Assembly: GCF_000004075.3 (NCBI RefSeq)
Contig: NC_026657.2
Span: 12,090,001-12,154,000, forward strand
Reading direction: 5' to 3'
Origin: Cucumis sativus
Lineage: Eukaryota > Streptophyta > Magnoliopsida > Cucurbitales > Cucurbitaceae
Length of the DNA stretch: 64,000 nt
The position numbers and the translations under genes are program-made. Under the pieces are notes generated by a model. The model saw only the letters and a list, made by a program, of their open reading frames with translations, did no database searches and was not told the DNA's origin. Position 1 is the first letter of the stretch; each line of letters opens with the position of its first letter. This document shows positions 37,011 to 54,056 of the stretch, in pieces.

Positions 37011-37589
37011 TTAGCTTTGATTCTCAGCGTACTTATTAATCAGAGACAACGCATTGCTTATCACTCGAGTAACATCCACAATGCGACCCCTAACGGAAGA
37101 TTTAATTCTTCCATTCAGAGCAGAGCCAGCAAATCCATCGGAGCAAGTGTTCTCGTCGGTCATAGCAGCACTCACCCAAGTCTCAACGTTGCTAATGTGC
37201 CATTGGAAGTCCTTCTTAGATCCGCTAACGCGCTTCAGTTCCTCCACCGATTTGTTGAGCCGATCTACGGTGTCTCCGACTTCTTCCATACAGTCCTTCA
37301 AGGCCGCGCGCTCTCTCGGTTTAAGTCCACTGAACTTGGTAAGTTTCCAGACGAAAGATCGGGTGGATTGAGCGTGGGAGAGGCTGACGGCTAGAGCGGT
37401 TTGGACTAATTGGCGGGGGTTTCGTTGGATTGTGGAGGAGAAACTTGAGAGGGATTGGACGCAAAGGTCAGGGTAAGTAGCGGCGCTGCACTTGGATTTG
37501 ATGAAACTGGAAGCGCCGCCGTTGAAGGCGGAGGCGGAGATGGTGAGAATGGAGAGGAGTAGGAGGAGAAGGGAGAGGGATTTCGCCAT
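37011..37589 (-). CDS. Pectin methylesterase inhibitor-domain protein, intronless
   Basis: Single-exon 192-aa secreted protein. A strongly hydrophobic signal peptide spans residues 1-21 (MAKSLSLLLLLLSILTISAS). Family cysteines are at 34, 43, 100 and 149, in SKCSAATYPDLC, KDCMEEV and NTCSDGF. The helix motif VETWVSAAMTDE and the ending ISNALSLINKY are present. It resembles the duplicate pair in architecture but is clearly divergent from them. The 5' UTR is TTC-rich. A TATA box at 37674-37681 supports this start; the overlapping frame at 37406-37843 is a shadow. Confidence 0.93.
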   Translation of the reverse strand: MAKSLSLLLLLLSILTISASAFNGGASSFIKSKCSAATYPDLCVQSLSSFSSTIQRNPRQLVQTALAVSLSHAQSTRSFVWKLTKFSGLKPRERAALKDCMEEVGDTVDRLNKSVEELKRVSGSKKDFQWHISNVETWVSAAMTDENTCSDGFAGSALNGRIKSSVRGRIVDVTRVISNALSLINKYAENQS

Positions 37590-37673
37590 TGGGAGATCTG
37601 AGGAAGAAGAAGAAAGAAGAAGAAGAAGAAATTAGGGGTTTTGTTTTGTGGACTCGAAAAGTGAAGGGTTGTG

Positions 37674-37681
37674 AATTTATA
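37674..37681 (-). promoter_or_regulatory. TATA box of PMEI gene at 37589
   Basis: TATAAATT on the minus strand, 85 bp upstream of the ATG. Confidence 0.65.
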
Positions 37682-38722
37682 GAGGAACGTCAAGAGATTT
37701 GAACCCGAAGGGCAATCCGTGTAAAAATGTTTCATTATCGCTTCTTTTTTTTCTTCTTCTTTTTTATGTTCACACCATTTTTTCCCCTTCAAACAAAGAA
37801 GAAAAAAACCCCTACAAAATCCTACCTTTATAAATAAATTCAAAACTATTTGTAGTAACTAAACTTTTAATTTTATATGGGTGATTTAGTCCCTATAGTA
37901 AAAATTGGTGTTAATATTTAATGAAACTTTTTGCATAAATAAAGCAACAATCAATGACCAAACTATTAAGTATAAAAGTTGAAGTTTGTACTCAATTAAA
38001 AGATATGGTTACGGATAAATGTAAAAATGAAAATATAAGTTTTCAATAAATATGCAAATGAGAAAAAAAAAGTGAAAGATAAAGCTTCCTAACAAAAATT
38101 CAAATTTCATTAATGAACATAGTTAAAAGTAGATAATTTAAGATTTAAGTTGGGTTTGGTTTCTAATCCCTTATCAGTTTCATGTATTAATGAAAAATTA
38201 AATAGGTTAGGTGCACTTATTTTGAAATATAATTCACAAAATGACATAATTTTTAAAATCATTAAGACGTGGTTTCTTTGTTTTTTTTTTTTAAAAAAAA
38301 AAATTATAATACATTGATACAATCTTTTTTAAAGAAAAATATAGCTTGTATGTGAAAACAAAATTAGACCTAAACTTTTTTTCTATAGAATTTTGGCATG
38401 TATTTAAGAGATTCTAAAACCAAATGGCATAGATTTATGTGGAAGAAATACCTAATACTTTTTCTCAATACTCTAATTAATAGAGTTTTGAGTGAGTGAT
38501 GATTTTATTCACATGATTTTAAGTGGATCTTAAATGAAAATAAATGAAGATAGTTATAAATTATTAGTCAAAATTGATTAGGTTGTGAACGTATGTGATA
38601 GGAGTTGATACAATTAATTATTGTGTTAGAATATTTTTTGTTTGGCATGTACATTATTTTAGTTTTAGTAGAAGATTGTAAATACCGTACCAACAAGAGC
38701 AAGAAATAGTAAATATTGTAAC

Positions 38723-39004
38723 TAGGGGTGAACACTAGTTAGGTCAGAGTAAGTTTTTCAACCAAAACTGCCATCAAATCAATTATAATCACTTAGTAAA
38801 TGTTTAAATTTACCTCAACTATGAAAGAGAACAAATCAATTGGTCAGTTTTAGGCATTTGAAATATTTTTAAAAATGGTATGAGCTTGGATTTTTTATCA
38901 AAATCAACACTGACTAAACCCCTCCATATATTCAATCGATAACTTTTGGTTCGGTCAGTTTTGGTCAGTTGACTCAATTTTTTAGTCTATCATACTCATC
39001 CCCA
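38723..39004. mobile_element. hAT-type MITE, 282 bp, with 8-bp target duplication
   Basis: The left end is TAGGGGTGAACA and the right end, reverse-complemented, is TGGGGATGAGTA; 8 of 12 positions match, and both fit the T(A/G)GGGRTG end typical of hAT elements. The flanks are ATTGTAAC (38715-38722) and ATTGTAAT (39005-39012), an 8-bp duplication with one mismatch, as hAT transposases make. The interior is non-coding and contains GGTCAGTT repeats. Confidence 0.75.
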
Positions 39005-42000
39005 ATTGTAATAAAGAAAATTTTGAAATAGCAACACTATAGTTAACATATAACAGTCGAAAGCTTAACTATTATAATTTAAACTCTAAACATGAAGCGG
39101 ATCATTTCAACTTAAAATTGGTGACACCAAACATCCTCTATATTCTTTAAATGTTCTACGACTCTAAGTGGGTGAATCAAAACATAGCTCAACTAATTAA
39201 TAATAATAATAACTAATAATTCAAGGTTGATAATGTGGTTCTCCCCTCCCAATTTTGAACTCTAACAATAAAATATTATTATTTATTTCTTTTTCTTTTA
39301 TAAATTAATAAATACATCTGAACAGGGTTCTAATTGATTTTTTTATAGAATTTTTATTTACAATAGATTCCAAAATAGTTTTTGTTTAAAAGTTTAAAGA
39401 TCAATAGATTAAAACTAAAAAAAACAATAATAAATTAAAATTAAAATTACAGTAAGAACTCAAATGAGTGAATATTATGAAATATATAGATTAGAATATG
39501 GATATTTTGAAATTATATAGAATTTAGAATGAAAAGAAGTTGTTAGGACGTGGGATTGAAATAATAATTAAGAGGTGTATTATAGTTTCCATATCTCACG
39601 CTTATCTTATATATTAAGATTTAGATAAATGATTTACATTACTTATCACTACCAAAACAATAGGAAAAATACATTATATCACAAACAAAAACTAAAAAAA
39701 AAAAAAAAAGTCTACAACACTTCTTTTTTACCTAATGGAAATATGAAACATATGATAAGTAATTAATAATATCTATCTGTTTTTAAATTTGTTATTTTTG
39801 TTATTTAAAATACGAAGTGACATGAATCTTATTATCATAATTTATTTGCAAAAAATAAATCTAACGTTAATTCTACTTTTGTATTTTGTATTTTTAATTA
39901 TGATGTCATATTATATGTATATTTATTGTTTCGAAAAAATCAATTATGATGGTACCTGTGGCTGATGTATGTTTGTTAGTTAGTTAGATAGGAAAAAACG
40001 ACTGAAGAAAGAAAACAAAAATGTCCCATTTCATTCTATAAAATAAAATCGCCAAATTTTAATTTGAAGAAAAGAAAAAATAAATACTTGGGGGAAATAT
40101 AAATGAAAATATTGTAGAGAAAAACATAGAAATTAATTTCACAATAAATAATTCGTAGAAAATGCTATACATTTGTTTAAATATCAGGTATACTCTCGTA
40201 AGTAATAACTATAAATATAGATTTATAATTTATTTTCCTAAAAACGGTATGTACATCAAGTATTAAATAATTTTTGTAATTATACAATGTCACAAATCTG
40301 TATTTTAATGTAAAGCATTTAATTTATAATATGGTGCACCGTCTTGCTTGTTAACAGTCATTTATTGATTATGTTTTATTTCTGTACTAATCTAAGTGTA
40401 TAAGTAATAAAAAAGGAAAAAGAAAATGTGATTTTAGACATTTAAAATTAAAATGAGAACCATATTATTTAGTGCCCAAATTGCAAAAACAAAAGAAAGA
40501 GACATATTCTCTTAATATAAAGCAACAAAATTGTCAAAATCCATCCTTTTGGATATAAAAAATCATGAAATAAGGAATCTTTTGATGTGTCAATCTATTT
40601 CACTATCGTATTAAACAAATTTAAATATAAAAATTTCACCTTCATGAACACTTGAAGATTTGATAACGTAATCTAAATCAAACATATCCTTAAAATTATT
40701 CATGCTTTCAATGTTTGATAGGAAATTAGAGGCTAATTAAAAAGGTGAAAATAGAGAAATAAATATAAATTAGAAAGATTTTAAATAATAATTATATTTA
40801 GAAAAAAAAGAAGAAGAAGAAGAAGATGCTGATGAAATTAAAAGGTGATTGATTATATGTGAAACTACTTTTATGAAATGAAAGTCAAAGTAAAATAAAT
40901 TGGTAGATGGGAATATGATTTTTTGTTCAAAAATTTAAAGTATATATAAATATTTTAAAAAATACCAAATAATATTGGCTACCGACATTACATCCTTTTG
41001 TCGCCTTTCACATTACTTTTACAATTCATATTAATTCAATTTTCTAACTCTATCATTTTACTTAATTTAAATACCTTTTTCAACCTATTCATTTAAATAA
41101 TTTATTTTTAAAAGTTGGACCGAAAATGTTCAAGGAAAAATGAATGTTGGAAAAGTATTTTTCTTTTTCTTTCTTTCAAATCTAAAATTTATATATTAGT
41201 CCAATTATACTATTTTCATATCAATATTCAACCAATGAAACATTATGAATTTTTTATATAATTTGAAGAAGGGAGAGAGAGATGAAAATTGTGGTAGAAA
41301 AACCCTAATCAAAATCAATTTTCTTATTTTAATAAACCACCATCAGCGGCTATAATTTGGAGAAATGTCAATTTTGTTTCTCTTTAATTTTGTCAGCATA
41401 TGTCAATTTTATAACAATAATTATATTAATTAGCATATAGTTTCATTAAGGAAACAAATAGTCATAATGGACAAAAGTTAATGATTAAATTATACATTTT
41501 ATTCTCCAATATTCTAAGTTTAAAAGAATAGTATAATTGCCTTAGAAAATAATTGTTTAATAATAACAAATTAGTTTGTTCAAAAAAGGAAGATTTAGTA
41601 AAAATTTAAAATGCATATTCTAAATTACTAAGTAGAAAATGTGTTACTGAATAAATGAATATATTGAAAGCAATTGACAAATTTTGAAATAGAAACATAT
41701 ATTAAATGTTTTCTTTTTTTGACTTCCCAACTAAAATTACTTGAGGTTGAAAATCCAGAAACAACGACTCAAGATGGAATGGTGGGGGCAATGGGAACAA
41801 AAAGTGTAACAATACCTAATTAAAGTTAGTGAATTTTTATACTCATGAAAACTAGTAAACCTTTCAAAAAAAAATCTTTTAAATACAAGCGTCAATAGAC
41901 AAGTGAGGATTTATCGTCAAATATTTTGGTCCTCAAATACATACATGTACTAATTAAATTAGGCTCGTAAATCTTTTTAATTCATATTAATAAATAAATT

Positions 42001-42497
42001 GTATTGATTAAAATAGATTTTCTTTTATATCAATAGAAAATTTTAGATATATGATTGATAGATAACCAACCAAACACTAGAGGTTATATCAAGAACTTCT
42101 ATCTATGAAGCTTCCTAGTTTATGCATTTATTTTCTTATATTTTTATTTTATAACGTTTTCCAAAATGACATTTAATGCCTAGATAAGAACAAAAGCTTA
42201 TTTTTATTTGAAACTGCAGTATTAATGTTGGGGGCATAATATCTAGCAACAAATACAAGTATCCAATTATTTAGCAACATTTGCGACCATTTGATTCACT
42301 TGTCTTATTATTCTTCTAGTCTCTCTCTACACTCTTCCAAACTTCATTTGTTAAACCTTTGGTTAGACCCGATGTATTGCTTTGGAATCATTCTGGTGTG
42401 TCCAAAGTTCGATCCCTTGGGTTGCGTCTCCATGCTTAAATATAAAATTACCTTAAGGTTCTTCAGATTGACCATCTAAGATAGTGTAGTACACTTT

Positions 42498-42575
42498 CCA
42501 ACTTGCGGTACAGTATTTGAATTGCATCATATTGTTCCAACTTTTGATACAATATTTGAATTGCGTCATATTGTT
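42498..42575. repeat. 39-bp direct tandem duplication
   Basis: Two adjacent units of the form CCAACTT..(A)TAC.(A)TATTTGAATTGC.TCATATTGTT with a few mismatches. Confidence 0.75.
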
Positions 42576-45400
42576 TAAAAGTTATACTTTGAATAAATTG
42601 TATATAAATTTAGTACTCTTATTATTTCATGATTGCAAAAGGTATTTGATTTTAGTTTATTAATTATACAATGGATCATCGGACTATCAATCTTAGAGAT
42701 ATTACTAATCAATGTGTTTATGTATCGAACTGAAGGAAAATTGATCATACCCAAGAATAGAGCACAAATAATTTAGATAAATTAAAATTTTCAAAAGGTG
42801 GCTCAAGTTGTTTGAGGTCCCAATTAATAAATGAAATAAAGTTGTCTCTTCAATTATGAACTCTCCATGTGCTCATCCCACTTAGATTTTATTTTTCACA
42901 TTGCTAGGAAAAATGATGTATATTTGCTTCAAAGATAATGGGTAGGGGTGGCTCATTGACATATAATTATTGGTATATGCCTTAAAGAAAATTATTGAAA
43001 TTTACATTTTTAATAAAAAAGAATTATGTAAACTTTAGAAAAATGTATCACTAATTATAGTATGAAATTGTGACAGTTTCAATAGTTTTCTTCTCCACGA
43101 AATTCATGAATTTCTAAACCATTGCAATCGCTAACTTTTTTTCCTTTTTTACATAATGCATTTTTTATGTGAAAATATTTATGAATTAATTGCACTAAAA
43201 TGAAATTATGAAAACTTTCAGATTTCATAGATTAGAGCCTATATGTGTATTTGAAACCATGATTTTGAGTATAGAATTTGCAAAGTAAATAAACTAAAGG
43301 TGTGACATGTATAATTTATATAATAGCCATTCTTAGATTTCTTTTTAATGTTTATCATGTCTTTGTCGTAATAAATTTTATTGTTGAAATTAGTACACGT
43401 TTTCACAACCTATAATATAGGCCTTAGCATGGCTAGAAAAAGTTGTGATGATCACGAGAGTCATTAGAGCATAATCTTTTGCAACCCATTCTATGTATAA
43501 CATAATAGTTGGAAGAATGTAGAAAAATTTGCAATGTAGAGAGAAAAATGTGAGAATGAATATTCCCAAAGCTAGCTATCAACCATGACCACGAAAAGAA
43601 AAAATCATAGTTAAACGGAACGACCTTTATATAATCATATACCATTTTATTACATTGAATCAATAGATTAGTTAGAAAGAGAAAGCTAAAATTTGAGTGT
43701 TAGGGATTTGTTTGCTTTCAAAATATATGTTAAAATAGTAAGAAATTTGAAGTGAAAATAAATATAACCCAATTGAACTCAAACATGTATGGTTAATCGA
43801 TTGAATCCTCCACACATAATGTAATAAAAAAGGAATGGTGAAAGCAACATGTCATTTTTTGCTTTCTTTAAAGAGGCACACAAATAATCATCTATGGACC
43901 CTTTGTTGAATTATTGGTGTATGTAAATAGAAAATCTTGTGACGTGTCCTCAAAATCATTAAAACGTTTAATTTAATACACCTAAATTTTGGTTTTCAAA
44001 AAAATCTAGAAAACTATACGACTTCGTTCACAAGAAAAAGAAAAGAAAGAAAAAAAAAAACCCATTTGTTTTACTAAAAATATTGTGTTCACATAAACAA
44101 ATTGATGTTCCATCTATCAACTTATAAACTTTTAATAAATTAGATCGTTTTAGTGACATTATTGATTGAAATTTTGACTTTGCATAGGACTTGATTTGGC
44201 ATGTACGGTATCATATAAGAGACTATACTCTAATAAACGTAATACATATAAAACTAAATAAATTGATGAGATGCTCAGTTTGATGTCTATTTTTTATTTT
44301 CTCATAAACCCATGTATATTGTTTTTAAACGTTCAATTAACATAATTGACCATCAAAAATTCATTTAATCAAAATCAAAAGTATATGGACATTGGTTAAA
44401 ATTGAAGTATAAGATCCGTTTAATAACATTTTAGTTCTTGTTTCTAACATTTTACCTTATTTTCGTACTTTAGATATAATTTAATTGCACAAAATAAAAA
44501 TATATAGCATTCATTCAAATATATAAAAATAAAATACTTTTAAAAGATTTGGAAACATTGTTTAAAATTTGTAAATGTGACCAAAAGAAAAAAAGTTATC
44601 AATCAAAATTAACCAAATATGTTGAGGTAAAGTAAGTGTGAAAGTTGAAATTAAATAGAATAAAATTGAAAGGTAAAGGAGAAGTTGAAAATAGAAAAAT
44701 GGAATTTGGTTTTGAGTTAAAAATTAAAATCCCCGAACTTTGTTTTGGGTGGTGGTGCAGTCGGCAGCCGGCCGTTAACCCTAAAGTCGGCGTTTTTAGA
44801 GGTCGGTTTCGTCAAATTTCTTGCTTCCTATTTATATAATCAGCTGCTTTATTACAAAATTATAACAACAAAACGATGATGAGAATTATTGTTATTATTA
44901 TCTTTATTATAATAAAACATTGACCTCAATTTCATTCCCCATTTTATAAATTTGATAAAAATAAATAAAAGTTTTGGGGTTTTTGGGAATTTTTTAAAAA
45001 AATAGAAGAATTTACCAAGTAAAATTTTAATCGAAGTCCAAAATCATAACTAAATTTTTTTTCAAAATATTCATTTTTTTTACTATATCATGTAAATACT
45101 TTTCATAGAAGGGTAAATTTTCCTTTTTCAAATGTAGGTAAATAAACCAATATATGTATAAATAATGTAAAATTTTACTGTTTATTGGTGCTAAACTGCA
45201 ATTATCTACCATTTATGTTGCATTGACCGAGATAATAATTATTCAGTGTCTATACATTTTAGGTCTCAGTTTTGTAAAATACTACACATTTCACATTTTA
45301 GGTCTCACATAGATATAAAAACTAGAGATCTAATGATGAAATATGCATCTAGAGACCCAATTTTCAAAAAACAAGATACAATAACAAAATGATTATCAAA

Positions 45401-45596
45401 GATCTTAGTTTTTTAAGTTTTGAATTTGGTTTCAATTTAATTTGTTTGAACATAGTCTATTAAACAAGATCTTAGCTTTTTAAGTTTTGAATTTGGTTTC
45501 AATTTAATTTGTTTGAACATGGTCTATTAAACAAGATCTTAGCTTTTTAAGTTTTGAATTTGGTTTCAATTTAATTTGTTTGAACATAGTCTATTT
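45401..45596. repeat. 67-bp tandem repeat, about 2.9 copies
   Basis: Units start GATCTTAG(T/C)TTTTTAAG at 45401, 45468 and 45535 and run through GAACAT(A/G)GTCTATT. Only one or two mismatches between units indicate a recent expansion. They lie about 430 bp beyond the 3' end of the OTP70-like gene. Confidence 0.9.
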
Positions 45597-46030
45597 CAAT
45601 TAATTAATTTAAAATAATTTAAAAGTTTTATTGTTTATCCACTGAAATTAAATTTAAATTTTGGCTTCAAAATTATTTTAAATAGTTAATAGACATTGGT
45701 GTAAAAATTAAAATTAAAAGGGTAAAATCTTGAAACGTAATCAAACAAAGAACCGTAAGGTTTTGAAAGAAGCTTTGGGTTGTGAATCCTAACCGAGATT
45801 AGCTACTTTCTATTTTAGAAAAACCATAAAGAAGGTTATAAAGACCCAAAAAATGAATGTTGAGTGAGATGGGAAAGAAAACCAACCTGCCATTGATTGC
45901 TTTACTCTCAGTGGAATCCATTTCCAACTTTGTGTGAATTCTCATATTAACTTCACACTGAACCTGTTATCTATCCAGATGAATTCATTATCCATCCATG
46001 AGTGTGAATAGATTTCAATTATTATCTACA

Positions 46031-47665
46031 CTATGAATTCAGTCCTCGTTCTGCCATCATTAATTTCACTCGCTTCTCGTCTTCCGATCTCCCAGCATTG
46101 CCATAAATCTTCATCAAAAGCTCAAAATTGAGCTCATTATCTGGCTCCAATTCGAAGAGTCTTTCAGCAGCAATCTCAGCGATATCTACATCGCTATGGA
46201 GATAACACGCATACAACAACGCCCCCCATATGGTCGGACCTGCCTCGATCTCCATCCCTTTCGTTATGATTTTATAAGCTTCTTCAATCATCCCTGCTCT
46301 CCCGTAAAGATTCACCATACAAGCATAATGTTCAATTGTTGGTCTTATTCCGTACTTCCCCTTCATCAAAAAATACAATTTCCCCCCTTCCTTCACCAAC
46401 CCCAGATGAGCACAAGTTGATAACAATGACACAAATGTTACACCGTCTGGCGAAACACCAAGGCTTTCCATCACTTCGAAATATGTCAAAGCTTCTGCGC
46501 TATTGAAATGAGCAGAGATTATGGAGTTCCATGAGACCATGTCCTTTTGAGGCATTTGCTGGAACAGCCATTTTGCTCTGTTAAGCTTACCACATTTGGC
46601 ATACATGACTATCAAGGAGTTAGCAATGGACAAATTCCATTCGACTCCATGTCGAATTACCCATCCATGAATATGTAACTTGAATTTCATTGACGAAATG
46701 TTAGAAAGTAGGGTGGACAAAGCAACCGAATCGGGCTCGTAACCTTCTTGAATCATTTGATCAAAGATGTCTAATGCCTCAAAGTGAAGCCCATGGCGTG
46801 TGTAACCAGTGAGCATTGAGTTCCAGGAAACTATATCCTTATACTCAATCTGATCAAACACTTTCCTAGCCCTCACAATGCAACCACATTTGGAATACAT
46901 GTCAACTAAAGCATTGAGGACAAAGACATCTCCAGCAAAGCCAGAACGAACTACATGCCGATGCACCGCCTCTCCGATTTGAATCGACCCAATGCCACCA
47001 CAGGCCTTGAGCACACGAGGAAAAGTGAAATTGTCAGGTTCAACACCTTCTTCCTCCATTTGAAAGTAAAGCGCCAGAGCATCTTCATAAAGACCAAGTT
47101 CCGCGTATCCAGAAATAAGAGAATTCCAAGCAAATGCAGAGAAATTACGATTACCCATTTCGTCGAACACCTGGTGTGCATCCTCCATGTACCCAAAAGA
47201 AGCATACAGACGAAGAAGCTTAGAAGAAATACCCACATTTCTCCTTAAAAGATTGGTGGGTATTAAGCGATGAATCCGAATACCATGGTGAATAGCTTGC
47301 AATTGGTAACAAAGTTCCAAAAGGGAAGAGAAAATTTCAGGATCAATAAAGAGGCCATTGTCGATGGAAGCTTCAAGGTCGGTGAGAACAGCATCAAGGG
47401 CTTGAATTTTGGACTGGAAGAAGGGTTTGGGGTGGATTAAGAGAGGGGTTGGCGAGGATTTGGGGAAGGAGAGATCAGTGGACTGTTTAGCTTTGCTAAT
47501 GCGGAGAAGTTTTTGGTGGAGAAGTTTCCTTCTCTCTTTCTTGGATTTTTTGGGTTTGGAAGAACAGAAGAGAAGAAGAGAAGATGAGGGTGGAGTTAAC
47601 AAGTGCAAAGAAATCAGCATTGGAAAAACAAACCGTTGGAGAAGAAGAGGGAAATGGTCGTTCAT
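46031..47665 (-). CDS. OTP70: Plastid PPR protein of the PLS-E class, OTP70-like
   Basis: Intronless 544-aa ORF. The N-terminus is a Ser/Leu-rich transit-peptide-like stretch followed by a basic block (SKPKKSKKERRKL). Next comes the diagnostic FPKSSPTPLLIH, close to what I recall of Arabidopsis At4g25270 (OTP70), a chloroplast protein needed for rpoC1 intron splicing. PPR units run from about residue 140 to 450, for example FAWNSLISGYAELGLYEDAL, FTFPRVLKACGGIGSIQIGE and DIVSWNSMLTGYTRHGLHFE. The C-terminal E-type region contains AGPTIWGALLYACYLHSDVD and RLFELEPDNELNFELL. There is no DYW domain. The neighbouring UMP-CMP kinase is the same neighbour as in Arabidopsis (At4g25280, from memory), which supports orthology. 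Translation could also start at Met16 (47620). Confidence 0.92.
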   Translation of the reverse strand: MNDHFPLLLQRFVFPMLISLHLLTPPSSSLLLFCSSKPKKSKKERRKLLHQKLLRISKAKQSTDLSFPKSSPTPLLIHPKPFFQSKIQALDAVLTDLEASIDNGLFIDPEIFSSLLELCYQLQAIHHGIRIHRLIPTNLLRRNVGISSKLLRLYASFGYMEDAHQVFDEMGNRNFSAFAWNSLISGYAELGLYEDALALYFQMEEEGVEPDNFTFPRVLKACGGIGSIQIGEAVHRHVVRSGFAGDVFVLNALVDMYSKCGCIVRARKVFDQIEYKDIVSWNSMLTGYTRHGLHFEALDIFDQMIQEGYEPDSVALSTLLSNISSMKFKLHIHGWVIRHGVEWNLSIANSLIVMYAKCGKLNRAKWLFQQMPQKDMVSWNSIISAHFNSAEALTYFEVMESLGVSPDGVTFVSLLSTCAHLGLVKEGGKLYFLMKGKYGIRPTIEHYACMVNLYGRAGMIEEAYKIITKGMEIEAGPTIWGALLYACYLHSDVDIAEIAAERLFELEPDNELNFELLMKIYGNAGRSEDEKRVKLMMAERGLNS

Positions 47666-48791
47666 TTGGGGTTTCGTTCTCGCAGCCCACAGTCACACCC
47701 CATCGTAATTTTATGACACCAAAATTGGGTACGAATAAATTTTTACAACTAACATCATTTATCTAAGTATTGTTTCTGATAATTGTTTCTTTTCTATACA
47801 AATATTTTTTCTTCGGCTGAAAATTTATTCAAAATGAACTGAAAATATATACCTCTAATATAACCCCATGAATTTACTCTGGAGAATTGTTATGAATTTA
47901 CAAAACAAAGCAAAAATTTCCAACAATCTGTATTCTCAAATGTTATCAGAAGGGTTTGCAGTCAAAGTGTGATGAATTTTATCCTATTTTGTAATTACTT
48001 TCAATATTTTGCTATATTTGAAAATATTTCTTTTAAAAAATAAAAAGAAAAGGTTTAATATTGTTTTTTAAAATAATTTTACATAATTTAGTTAGAGATA
48101 TAATTTAGTTACAGTGCCAACTGGAAATAAAAGTTTGAATTTTAATTTTGTTAACAGTCAGACAAGTAATTGAATTTGTCAAAAACCTATAAAAAAAAAG
48201 CTCTGGACCTAATTGAAAATTTAAGATTCAATTATACAAAAAAGAATAAAACGATCAATTTTTAAAAATCTGAAGTTAGCAAAACCATAAAAGATACAAA
48301 ATATAAAATAAAAACTTAAAAATTAATAAACACTTTCCAAACTTCAATTTTGTTTCCTTTTTTGTCTAGTAGCAACATAGTTTGTAAATTTACCAAACTA
48401 GTAGATAGGTAAATGATTGGCTGTAAAGATTAAAGAACAACCCATGTCTTATCATCCTTTTAACTTTTAGCCTATATTTTTGCCAAAAAAACACCATTAA
48501 TATCAACATTTTAACGATGTGTTCATTCCTAAGCATATTTATTAATTCTGCCTGTAGATATTCCCCATTGCCACCAGCTGATATCAAAAAAATGTTAGCC
48601 AACAGGATTTTCTTTGTTTTTCCTTAGTACATGTACAATGTACTTGATTTGTTCAGTTCTATTACATTCTTGAGAAAGTCAGTAATCAGGGAAATGAACT
48701 CAAAAGGATCTTCAACTGATATGAAGAGTAACTTCAAGCACAAAAGATCCCCATGTTATCCATGACATAAGGCGATTAGAATCAACACATC
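47666..48791. other. Intergenic between OTP70-like gene and UMP-CMP kinase
   Basis: Both genes are on the minus strand, so this is the promoter of the OTP70-like gene plus the 3' flank of the kinase. AT-rich; no additional gene seen. Confidence 0.6.
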
Positions 48792-53877
<5,086 letters not shown>

Positions 53878-53912
53878 CTTCTGATCTCTGGGTGTGTTCC
53901 AGAAGTTGTAGT

Positions 53913-54056
53913 CTAGTTGATGAGAGTCTGATCGTTCATGGGATGCAAATTTTCAGATGAGACATTTGGTCGAACACCCTTGGTGCATTGATGAAAACCG
54001 ATGGTGCCCACGTAACCGAAACCTGCTGTCAAGGTCTCCTTGGGAGGTTTGGTCAT
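53913..54056 (-). CDS. Candidate 47-aa upstream ORF in kinase leader
   Basis: ATG at 54056 to TAG at 53913-53915, ending 35 nt before the kinase ATG at 53877 and in a different frame. It begins MTKPPKETLTAGFGYVGTIG. Base composition is much less AT-rich than the flanks. If the transcript starts upstream of 54056, this uORF could limit kinase translation. I recognise no homologue, and whether it is transcribed is unknown. Confidence 0.3.
   Translation of the reverse strand: MTKPPKETLTAGFGYVGTIGFHQCTKGVRPNVSSENLHPMNDQTLIN

Larger units (their letters stand above)
37682..46030. other. Gene-poor AT-rich interval
   Basis: About 8.3 kb with no supported gene. It holds a hAT-type MITE (38723-39004), a 39-bp tandem duplication (42498-42575), a 67-bp tandem repeat (45401-45596), and a small GC-richer island at about 44740-44840 with a minus-strand TATATAAATAG but no recognisable product. 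The remaining sequence is low-complexity. Confidence 0.55.

Noticed and set aside
44645-44839. 64-aa plus-strand ORF over the GC-rich island
   Set aside because: No recognisable motif, no conservation evidence, and most of it is AT-rich background.
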